Source: Harmonia axyridis (lineage: Eukaryota; Arthropoda; Insecta; Coleoptera; Coccinellidae). From it: a stretch of 64,000 nucleotides of DNA. Every line of letters starts with the position of its first letter. Position 1 is the stretch's first letter. Position numbers and translations under genes: made by a program. Shown here piece after piece: positions 12,401 through 24,400 of this stretch. Where the stretch lies: NCBI RefSeq assembly GCF_914767665.1, contig NC_059503.1:54764352-54828351 (forward strand). Reading direction: 5' to 3'. The notes beneath the pieces were generated by a model. It saw only the letters and a program-made list of their open reading frames with translations, was not told the DNA's origin and did no database searches.

Positions 12401-15400
12401 GGTGCCGTGTAATGAATCACAGTATCGTCAGCAAAACTGAGTATTCCACCCGTGCCTCCGGACTTCAACAAGCTGTTGATGTAGATCAGGAACAGCAGCG
12501 GGCCAATCACTGTGCCCTGTGGAACGCCGTAATTAACAATTTTTGGGGAACTTTGATTTCCGTTTATATCCACAATTTGTTGTCTCTTGTCCAGGTAAGA
12601 TTCAAGTAACTTATAACTTGTACCGCGAAATCCGTATCTCCACAATTTCCCGAGAAGTCTCCCATGGCATACGGTGTCGAAGGCCTTTGCAAGGTCAACA
12701 AAGATGCATAAGCTAGGAATCCGTTTATCCAAAGATTCATATATTCGACCAGTTAGCTCCCTTATTGCATCCTCCGTCGACCTCCCACTCCTAAATCCAT
12801 ACTGAGCGTCCTCCAAAACATTATTTTTCTCTAAAAAGCTGACCATTCTATTCTTCAGAACCTTTTCAACAATTTTTGAAATAGTAGACAACAATGATAT
12901 AGGTCTGTAGTTGTACATTTCAGCTTTGTCACCCGTTTTGTAGAGTGGTTTGATTATGCCCACTTTTAGAATATCCGGAAAAGTACCATTCTGGAAGCAA
13001 TAATTGATTACATAAGTCAGAGGTTTGGAGATTTCTACTTTTATCAGTTTCAACGTTTCTGCTCGCAAACCATCAATTCCGGGTGACTTTCCTATTTTGA
13101 GTTTTTCAATAGTATTTTCTATTTCCTGTGCGTCTGTAGGCTTCAGAAAAAAGGTTGTATTTTGCCAAGTGTCAATCTCTCTATAACCTTCAATATCTGG
13201 TATATTATCCGCATATTGTTGTCCTAATGTGCTAAAGTATTCGTTAAATGCTTCAGCAATACTCGATTGATTGTCGATCGAACCATGTTCCGTTCTAATG
13301 TGATCTATTCTTGTTACATGTGCATCCTCTCTACATACATTTTTCACATAATCCCAGATGGCCTTTGTTTCTGATTGGTTTCTTGCCATGAACTTTTCTA
13401 ATTCTTGTTTTTTTTCATGTTGTGTGAGTTTTTTTATTTGATTTTTCAGTTCAGAATATTGTTTCTTCTTTTGGGGATTTTCTGGGTTTCTTTTGAGTTC
13501 CATGTATATATTATTTTTCTTGTTAATCATTTTTAACAAAGATGGAGATAACCAAGATTTTCTTTTGATATTTTCATGTTTTTGGTTCACACTTCTTGTG
13601 TGTTTTTTAATATAATTTATCAGGGTGTTCATGAATTCTTCAGTTATTGAATTTGCGTCCTTTTGATTATACATTTTTTGCCAGGTTTCATTTTGTAAGT
13701 CATGTTTCAGTTGTGAATAATGAATATAAGTTTTTTTTTTACTTTTGATTTTCATTTCCTTAAATTCCTCTATTATATCACAAGATAGCATTATTGGGAG
13801 ATGGTCAGTAATCAAATAGTCAAAAATGAAGCCATTGATATTATGTGGAGTCTTATTCTGATTCAAACCTTTAACATAAATGTGATCAATACAACTTTGG
13901 CTTGCAGGTCTAGTAATTTTATTAATAAATGACATAAATCCAAATGTGTTCATAGTGTTTTTGTAATCTTCCACGTGGTCTTCGTTAGATAAGATGTTGA
14001 TATTCATGTCGCCCACTATTATGTGATCTGAGCATGGAGAATTTTCCAAATAACTGAACAAGCCTTGATTGAAAAGCCTAGGGCATTGTTGTGGTGATCT
14101 ATAAATTGCTGTAACCTTGTAATAGCTTTTATCTTGTTTTAAGAGTGAAATTTCGATAGCCTTGGTTTCACCAATATTTATAATTTCATCTCTGAAACAA
14201 ATATTCTCCTTAACATAAGTTATGACCCCATCATTCCTATTATACTCTCCGCCATTATAAATGCAATGAAATCCGTTTAAACGAAATAAATCAATATTTT
14301 CGATCTGGAATGTTTCAGACAATACGATGATCTCATAATTCTGCGATATATATTCAAGAAATGTGCAGAACTCGACGAAATTTTGTGATATGCTTCTGAT
14401 GTTCATATGCAGAATGTTGAGCTTTTTGTTCAAGTTGTATTCTTTTATTTTATTGATGTTTCCCAAAACAGTAGTGTCATGTGATATAAATTCGTAGTCT
14501 CTGATAAACCGATTCATAGCAACAACTACAAATACTAAGCGTAACTTGAGTTAATTTTTAATTTTTGTTTTTATAGTATCTGAAATTCATTTTGCTTCAT
14601 AATTTGTACTCAACAACAACAATACTCAAGTTTATATTTTTTCATAAGAATAATAATTTTATATTTTTTTTTTTTTTTTTTTTATTTATTGATTCAATTT
14701 TATATTTTTAGATATGTAGACTTATATCAGAATTATGCTATTGTTGCCATAAATTATTTATATATATTTTTTTTTTAATTTATTGATTTTTTTTTTTTTT
14801 TTTGGCAATACGATGATTTTTTACCTGTCTGTCGTTGACTTATGTCGAAGTTTCATTCCACCAACGCTTTCTTTCGGGGATGATTCTTTCATGCCAACAA
14901 CGTTTTCCTTTGAGGGTGACTTCTTTTTAGTCAAAAATTGCCTTTTGTGTGTTGCCAAATGTGGTGTCAATATTTTTTTCACACGTTTTCCTTCATTAAT
15001 GTTCGATGGTCCAGGAGCCAAATTTACCGGTTTGGATCTAGTTTCCTCCAGCGTTTGATTACTATTCCTTATTGTAGGAGTACCTGGTGCACTATTTACT
15101 TTATTTTGTTCCTCGGAACACTCCAAATCCTCTAAATCGTAGGCAACCTGCCCAACCACCAACTTATTACCCTTTATATAAGATTTTTCCGTATACTTCT
15201 CTCTGGCCTCCAACAGAAATGATCTGAGCCTCCTATTCTCTTGACGCTGTTTCGGTGTTAAATCATTCGCAATCGACACCTTTGAACCCTTTAACTTTTT
15301 AACGTGGTTGAATATATTTTTTTTTGTTTGGTATGATACAAATTCTATCTTTAAAGGGCACTTCTCTGTTTCTGTTTCTGTTCTCTGTTTCTGTTTTCTG

Positions 15401-18400
15401 TTTCTGTTCTCTGTTTGTAGTTATTGTCCGCCCTGTACCTGTACCAATTGGAATCAACATGTGATACATTTTTGGAATCAGCTCTGTTAGAGTAATCAGA
15501 AAATTGAGACAAAATGGGGTGTTTCATTAAAGAAAAATGACGGTGACGTCTTTACCCGAAAGTAATTCACCCTGTATTACGGAAATATGGGGGGTTTATT
15601 TGTATCCTTATATTTTGAATTAAATCTCTAAATTCCCAAATTAATAATCTCTTTATTTTAACAACCTTTTTACATTTTACTTAATCAATCACTCTTCTTG
15701 ACAACAGTGTCATTCTACTCAATGTCATATTCTTCTTCTTCTAACTATTACTTAATATTTATAACACCCTGTATATTAGATTATTATTTTAAAATACGGT
15801 AAATTGAAATCAAAAATCGACGTGTATCAGGATTATTTCTTAAAATGGTCTGTTTAGCTAAAATTGAATTCAATCCATACTTTAAGGACACAGTGTATAG
15901 AAATTCACAATGTCAAGTTTAGGAATATTTGACAGCTTTTTCTTTTTTTGGATATCGAATCAAAATATTTATGCTGAAGGTTTCTGCAAGAATACTTGAT
16001 TAAAATATCAATGAAGAAAAAAATTGGTATACTATAATGACTAAAACCTTCGAAATTTCTCAATTCAATGGAATGTAGTTATTACAGAATTTCACCCCAT
16101 AAATGTGATTTTAAAATATCTAAAAATCCACCTTTGTTTCAACTGCCGACGGAATTCAAATCAACCCTGAATTCTTGAGAAGAACAAAATTTTGAATAGC
16201 CATATTTACGGAATCTCTAGCAGAATTTTGCCATTAACGAAATCATCACGGTTGGAGAGAGATGAATATTCGATCATCAAACCGCATCACAAGCTGTAAG
16301 TGTGACCATCCCCACTTCGCCATTGAAATAAAACATGTTTATTCGATATCGTATCACGCAGATGTCTTGGTATTCAGTTCAATAAATAAGCTGAGCTAAA
16401 AAATAATTACACCTCCGCAATTGTACAAATAATCTATCGTTAAAGTTTTTCTATTTATCCAGAAATATAAAGTTCACAAATCAGATTTTAATGAATGTAG
16501 GAAAAAGGTGAGTTTCAGTCAGAATGAGTATATTCATAGCACTTCTCGAATGAGGTATGTCCATGAATATGTATATTTTAGTTATTAAATGTGCAGTAGG
16601 GAAAATAGCATTCAGAATTCATAACAAGCTAAACTTGTCAACACTTCATCAAAATAGCCAAAAAATTACACAAACTAAAACGAATTGAGAACCACAAAAA
16701 TTACCTGTTATTGAGTTTAAGGTCGAACTCCTCCTCTTCTCCTCTCCATAGTCCAAATTCATGGGGGTGACGTCTTGTCCTGCTTTTTCAGTTGTGAATT
16801 CCAAAATTCCGTGTCCTTGAAAGTTTTAAAATGAAATCCGATCGTCGAAAGTTGATATTGTTAACTCACCTGACTCTGATTCGTCGCTGTATTGAGAATC
16901 CTGTCTACCAGTCAGTGAATGCCTTCCAGATACCCCGTTTGAACCGACGCCCCTGAAATACCTGCTTTCTTTGTCGTGCGACTGCGTTTTGGAATAAAAC
17001 ATTCTTCTTGGAATGACACCAGCTTGATCCACCTTAAAACACGATAGACGATAAAAAAATTATGCGAGAATTTCGTTGGTTGGTATATAATGGGTGTTTT
17101 TTTAACTGCATAAATAATTTCTATGGTTGTGTTGACATTTCTGTTTAGTAATGTTTGGCAATTCATCATGAATAGTTCAACGCCAGAAATCAAATTTAAA
17201 AAATACATGTCATGAAACCATCAATATATATATGATAATAAAAAATTAATCAAACAAAATTTCTTTATTATTATTCAAAGTTCTCAAGCTCTTAGAAAAA
17301 ACACCCATTACTTTAAAAGTGGCAATTCTATAATAACTACTAAGTATGAAAATCTGTACTTACATCTCTCAAATCGAATGTGATTTCTAAATTATTCAAA
17401 AATTGATTATAAAATTCCGGATACAATTCTAGTACATCTAACAGGTCGTCCCTGTTAATTTTATGGAGATCACAGTAGGTCAAAGCTCTAACGTTACAAC
17501 TGGACTTTCCCAGAGTTGCGTGAAGACAAGGATTTTCGCCGAATATATCATATTTTCCTGAAAGGAAAAGGGAAAATTATTCAATCCGTTTGGTTATCAC
17601 CAAATTCAATATACGTTTATCTACTCTGCCTAAGTTAATATATAATCTATATTCTATATTTATTTCACTATCAAATTTATCGAGCTCCTAATCGACTGGC
17701 TACACCAGTTCGAATTAAATCAAGCTAATTATGTCTTTTAGCTCTATAAAAATTCGAATTAATTCGCACTGGTGCAGTCAGTCGAATACGCTATACTTCT
17801 TCTCATCAAGAATGAATGTGTCAATTCTTGGTTTAGTTAGAAGTCTTAAGTTTTGTCAATATTAACACCAAGCTACTTATTGAGTGCAGCAGTTTACTAA
17901 ACTTCTGATGTACAGCTATAGAATATAGAATTATAATGTCTAGAAAAAATAAATCCATTATTTTTGTATGGAAAACAAGGCTTTCATTACCATAGAATAA
18001 TCCGATTTAGGTCGAATATGCGTCGTTTTGTTCGATAACTTGTTGCCATTTTGAAAGTGATATCATTATGCCTCTCTCATCGAAGCCCTCGTATCTATTA
18101 GAAAAAAAAAGAGACAGTTGATTCCCACAAGCCTCTTTTTCACCATCAAAATTGTTCGCCATGGACAGAAACATATAATCTCTTGTGCCAGGCCAGGGCA
18201 ATAATGTGGATGCATAAGAACCTCCCAACCAAGCTCCAGGAGCTTCTGGCGAGTCACTATCGAAGTGTGTGGCCTGGCGTTGTTCTGACGGAACACAATT
18301 CTTTACCATTGGCCAAAGCTGATGGCTTCTTGTCGATTGGTTCCTTCAGACGGTTCAATTGTTGACAGTTACTAGCTTGGCGCCGTTCGCGCCGGCTCAC

Positions 18401-21400
18401 CACATTTCTACCACGACCGTTTTCGCTTGACGTTGTCGTAAGTGATACACTTTTCATCACCAGTCAACAACCGCTTAAAAAATGGGTCGATTTTGTTGCG
18501 ATTCAGCAGATGGAAATTTGGTCCATGAGATTTTTTTGCGTTAGCTCGTGAGATACCCATGTATCGAGCTTCTTCTTGAGACCAGCCTTATGCAAATGAT
18601 TTTAAACGGTTTTTTTGTGTAATCTTTAGCTCTTTGGCAATCGAACAAAATCGACGAAACCGAAATTTTGCGTGATTGGCTGTTACAGTATCAGGACCAT
18701 AAGCACTATTTAAATTTTCAGCCGCCTGGGACCGTTGTCTCGACAAGTGATCTTTCAAAACGTATACGTGTAGGCTTTTTTAATCGATCGTCTAGAGGTA
18801 TGATTCGATTACCTGGCCTTTCATCTTTTTCTCCGTGACTTTGTTGGATTTGTAATAATTAAACTCTTTTGAATTATTTACATCTATTTACAAAGCCACA
18901 ATTATATAGTACAAACTCAGTATTGAGAAGATCCTAATAACGTCCTAATTACAAGTTTCTCACTACGGTACTGAATTTCGTCTTTAACTCTAGTTTTAAT
19001 TACTCGAAACGTCTTCGATTATCACGTCTTTGTCGTACTTCAAGTTTTCGGTCGTCTCCTCTTTGATTTGTTCGCTACTCTTCTTAATCTAGTCCGCGAA
19101 CCGTCTTTTCGTCTTGAGTTTCAACCGACAGAACTTACTCTTACTTCGACTTAGACCGAACTTTACTCGTCTTCGTCTTAACTTGAATTGTACTCGTCTT
19201 CGACTTAACTTAAACTGACTCTCCGCCGATTGGAACTTACCCTGTTTCGAATATTGACCTCCCTTCTTTCGGCTTGGCCACACCCTTAGGGAAAGTACCA
19301 TCTCCTAATCCAATAAGAGCTTTGTTGTACCTCCCACAAAGATCTTCGCGGATTCCTAGAAATCGAATATTCTCGAAGGACTAGAACCTGATGCACAGAT
19401 GTGACACATCTGGTACGACCGTATTGTCTTCGAACATTCACAACCCCCCAGTAAATCTCTTCAAGATTTACAACTCCATGACATATCTTCGACACCTCGA
19501 AGAATAACACATCCTTTTTACATTATATGTACAATAACAATTCGTTCCTGTAAATTCATTGAAACTGTCATGCCCTCGATACTTGAAGAAACTAATAGGT
19601 CTCCAAGAATCCGGTTGACCATTTATTTACAGGGAACAATAACTGGATCCTACATACGCACATTCAATGTTCAGAGCACTGAATGAACGTATACGTTTTG
19701 AAAGATCACTTGTCGAGAATACGGTCCCTGGCTTGCATTTTCGCCTTCATCGAAGAGAAATTGTGAAATATAGTGTATTTTCTCTTGATAGTGTCCATCT
19801 TCGACGCGCACTCAAACTAAACTGAGTCAACGTATTACAAAACTACTTTGAGTTTTTGTAGTACAAAATCTCATCTTTCTAAAGCCTTTTAGTGGAACCC
19901 GATCGGACTCATACAACGCTAAAAACAGATATTTAAAGCCATTTATTGAAAAAATAATGGATTTCTTTTTACTACACCTAATATTATGGAATATCGAATT
20001 GAGTTTAAAGACTCACCTAGTATTGCCATGACAATATCGTCCCGTAATATCTCAATGGATCCTCTTGATATAAAATATAATGAAGATATCACATCACCCC
20101 TATGAACCAAAGTATCTCCTGGAGGAGCATGCGTCGTTTTGAATTTCAACGTTAATGCCCTGAAAACAGAATTAATTCAATGAATATCGTATCGTATACA
20201 GAGTGTATCATGATTGTGTGGGTTTTTCAATACAAAATTTTAGTGATACGAGATACGGCACAATATCGCTAATAAAAAGGGGGAACTTTGAAAAGGAAGA
20301 GGTACTGTCGTTCAAGAGTCGATCTAATGCCCGCCACTCACGAAGCGTTTCTTCGAGCGTTTGGTAGCAAGCGTCGAAGAGATTCCAGTCGGGCAGTCAA
20401 GTTCATACTCTGATTTACACTCGTACGGCCGTGTCCCGAGCTGTCTCACTGGAATCTCTTCGACGCTTGCTACCAAATGTTCGAAGAAACGCTTCGTGAG
20501 TGTCGGGCATTAGGATAAATCACATAATTGTATAATTTGTACTCAATATGAATTTACTAATTAAACAAAACTTCTCAACACAAAATATGTATTTACAAAT
20601 AACGTTTTAAGTTAACGGAGATTTTTTAATTCTTTATTTTTGTAAATATCAACAAGACAAAATATGTAATGTCAACAATGTAACATGACATGGGCAAAAT
20701 GAAAAAAATTGAATGAAATCGAAAAAATACCACAAAACCATTAACAGAAATAAAAATTAAATATAAAAGAATATGCCAAATATGATAAAAAAAAATTATT
20801 TCGAATTCGATTCGCTCTCCTTTTCGATGCCAGTTCCACCAAGATTCAAAACTACATTCTCAAATTGAAAAACTCGTAAATTTCACACTGGTAGCGATCT
20901 CAACAAGTAAAGCCATATATTTTCCTTCTTACTCTTCTGTGAAATGGATATACAAATCATCAATTGATATCCACATTCCTTTGCGATTAGGATTTATGAC
21001 CGTTTGAACAATAACAGTTGCCACATGCGCAAACCATGCGATTTACTTTGTTTATATTGCTCCGTCTTATATTTGAACGGACCTTAGAATATAGATAGAA
21101 GGAAGGGAAAGTAAACATTTGTGCTCGATCCCGAATACGAGATAGATGGAAGTTTAGTGTCACCAATCACACTCGAGCTAGCGGATTGTGTGTGCTAGAC
21201 ATAGGTGTGGAGAATCCTGATTTGATTGTTGAAAGCTTTATCAGGATTCAGGAATTATTTTTTCATAACTTCACAAAAGCTAAATCATTAAACTGAGGAA
21301 AACATTGAAACACGAAAGAATTTTTATGAATAAATCACATTGTAAACTATTTTTGAGCATGAATTGATAATTTCGAAATTAATCAAATTATGTTATGTTA

Positions 21401-24400
21401 CTGCGATATTGTCCCGCCAGACAAGGAGTGACGAATGTTGGCATCAAAACAAATGCATCAGATACAAGGCGATTTCTGTTCCTCTTGTTAATGTTCTAAG
21501 GAACGGACTATAGCTATTATATCATAATATATCGTATCTTATCTTATTTATTCTTATTCATTCCTATATAAAGTACATATTATTCTTATTTATTCCTATA
21601 TCAAGTTCTTTGATCTCCAGGGTTCCAATAGGCACATTAATAACGAGAGCTCAAAAGCACCTGACTTTTTTCTATACACTCGATAACGATTCGAACGTTT
21701 TATTGTTGAGAATAATTCACCAAAATGTGGAGTAGAGACAAAACTTACCTGAGACATCCAGGCGAGGCCCCTTCGAATGCACCGCAGTTTTGTAGCAGGT
21801 TCCGGTTGAGATGCAAGCAGATGTCCGCTTGTAAGCACTCCGGAAACCCTTTCAGAACCGAGTTCATATCTATCCCATTCGTATAGGTCCACGCGTGCTG
21901 GAAATATTCCTCCAGCCTTTGACGGAGAGGGTTGGGTATCTGGTGGAATCTTATGAATTCTCTGACGCGCAGCATCTGAGTGTGGTACCTCGCCGTTCCT
22001 GAGTACAACCTCTGAATGATGGCGGATACGTTACCGAATATGCTCGCATACATTAGAGCTGAAAAAGAGAGTTTAGGGTTTAGCTTTGATGTTTTTTTTT
22101 AAATTCTAATCCTTTGGTATACCACTCGAAAGCTTAGAGTTTGTGCGAGTTCAGTTCAATGTAAGCTTTGTTACAGTATAATATTGCCGCGTCATGCATA
22201 ATTGTTTACTCAACAGCTAATAAACAGTTTTCCGATTTTCAATTTATTTTTCTGACCAAAGTCTTGAATAATGGAATCTTACAAAAAATACTTTTTCATT
22301 TATTCATTTGTATACTCTATACTATAAGTCTTATCGACTTATGATAACTGAAATATTTATTGCGAATTTCATAAATGATGAGGCAATATTGTAAATATTG
22401 AGTCAATAGTTAAATAATGAATATAAATAAAATCATGGTGAATTCGGACCTGTAAATCTCTGAATGATGTTTTGATCCAGTTTGCGGATTGCGGGTGTTG
22501 TTTGCTGAAGTGGACATGGTTTTTACAATTGGTAGCTTTGTAATGAATAAACACTATTCAAATAATTATTAGGTATCTTAAATATGAATTACAGACAGAG
22601 ATAGCATTTAGTTAAAAGAGCAAAAAGTGTTTTCCGAAAAAAAAAAGAACTAGGTTCAAAAGTAATATCTGAGTATGCTCTGAAAATATTTTATTTCTTG
22701 GGTGAATGAATGGAGGTTGATCCATTAAAAACAAAATTAACGAATGAAAAGTTAATTAAAAAACGTAAACCTTACAAAAGAATCAATGGATTATAAAGAG
22801 ATTCATAACCTATAAGTAGTGTTTGATAAATGAATAATTCTGATAGACATAGGACCATTTCCAACACTGATTCAAACTATACAAATTGTCCTGCAATCTA
22901 CGGTAAATTGGAAGTTGGCAACTAAGTTCACGTGGTTGCATTCCAGAGTGTCTTAAAAAAAACCTCAAAGGGGAGCATATTTATATCACTACGGAAAGCC
23001 AAGGGCCTTTGTTGACATAGGAGTGTCGTAATACCATATAGCAAATGGCTAGAGGTAATAAAGTAATTCTACTATGGGTACCGTGTCATTGTGGTATTGG
23101 AGGAAATGAAAAAGCCGATGAACTTGCGGAAAGAGCATCAAGGTTAACACCTGTTGGTCTTGAGCCCTTCTTTGGGCTTGGAAAAGACCAATGTAAGGCA
23201 GCCGCCTAACAATGGTAGTTAGACAATGAAATAATCCGCTGGAGGAACCCTCCTGGTCTTGCTCAGGAAAAATATTGTGGTGCTTTACCGACCAATACCA
23301 GGAAGCTCTTGACGCTGCCACGAGCTGAGCTTTGGGTAATAGTGTGACTGCTGACGGGACACTGTCGGTGCAAATATCTTTTGTACCGCTTGGGAAAGTC
23401 AGCAGATGAGATCTGCAGGCTCTGTGGAGCGGAGATAGAAACAGCTGAACACACATGTTCGGCTTTCGGCACTCATCAGTACCTTGAATTAGTGTTAGGA
23501 TGAGCAACACTTGAAGGAAACAACAAACAAATGGAATCGACAACAGAAGCCAGCTGTCCATTTGTGGTTTCAGTAGGAAGACCCAATTGGTTTTCGGGCA
23601 ACAACCAACATCACTACGTGGGAAGCTATAGCTACCTGCATGGCATCCGAGTCCAGGAACAATAATAAGCACTTGAGGGTATGTCCCTATTCTTTTTCCT
23701 TGTTTTATGAGCAATCCTCTCGTTAGTCGTTCCACATTACTCTTAAGGATGTTATCGGTTTTTTAAATAGGAACCATGTCCTCCTTGGGTTTGTAAGAAT
23801 AAGTAGGGTTAAGAACAAAAGTGTTCGCAGTTCCCTGAAGGTTAACAGAGCCACAACTACCCTGATTCATATAAAAGTTCTCGTTGTCTTTGAGATCTAG
23901 TAAACTGGTGGAAAAAATGAATGGGCCTTAAGAGTTTCTATAGTATGAAGAAAAAACCAAGTTCATACTTTTTTCACCAACCAATTCAGGAAATGAAGAA
24001 AATAATACAATATCACTGAGCCAAGCAAAATACAACTGCTTAGAATCAACCAAATTTTTAGGCATACATATAGATAAGAATCTCAATTGGAAGGAACACA
24101 TCAATTATGTTCATGAGAAAATAATGGTATCTGTTTATGGTTTCAGAGTTGTGGCCAGGTATCTCTCCAGTAATTACCTGAAGATGGTCTACTATGCGAT
24201 GATAGATGCAAAACTGAGGTTCGGTATTGTTTTTTATGGGTCCGGGAATATAAAACAACTATTTATTCTACAGAAGAAGGCAATAAGAATACTCAATAAC
24301 ATGAAATATAATGACTCTTGCAGAGGTGTTTTCAAGAAATCTGGAATACTGACAATATATGCACTCTATATACAAGAATGTGTCCTTTTCATCAGAAACA

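Larger units (their letters stand above)
11575..15420 (-). mobile_element. Non-LTR retrotransposon (LINE), largely complete, CR1/Jockey-like
   Basis: On the minus strand there is an ORF1-like frame, an A-rich spacer with poly-A runs (14660-14810), an intact ORF2 and an A-rich 3' tail (T-rich on plus, 11573-11600). No RNase H domain is visible after the RT. The 5' end dissolves into a CAGAAA/GAGAA simple repeat (15363-15420), so the element may be 5' truncated. It is in the sense orientation of the channel gene, in intron 10. Confidence 0.85.
10632..15900. repeat. 5.3-kb inverted-repeat structure enclosing a LINE
   Basis: The left arm (10632-10906) and right arm (15425-15900) are reverse complements: TGTGTCCGTAAACTATGG, TTTTAGCTAAACAG, ATAATAATCTAATAT, TGACGTCACCGTCAT and GATTCCAATTGGTACAGG recur inverted. 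The right arm carries an extra ~190 bp (about 15577-15770) flanked by repeated CACCCTGTAT. The space between the arms contains 11575-15420, a LINE in minus orientation. Confidence 0.8.

Noticed and set aside
12038..12609. Plus-strand frames inside the LINE region
   Set aside because: Antisense shadows of the 973-codon ORF2.
19089..19510. Arg/Lys-rich minus-strand frames
   Set aside because: They come from degenerate AAGTCGA-type repeats inside a solo LTR.
23049..23735. 228-codon minus-strand open frame
   Set aside because: It is antisense to an RNase H LINE fragment and the dispersed repeat, with no recognisable domain of its own.
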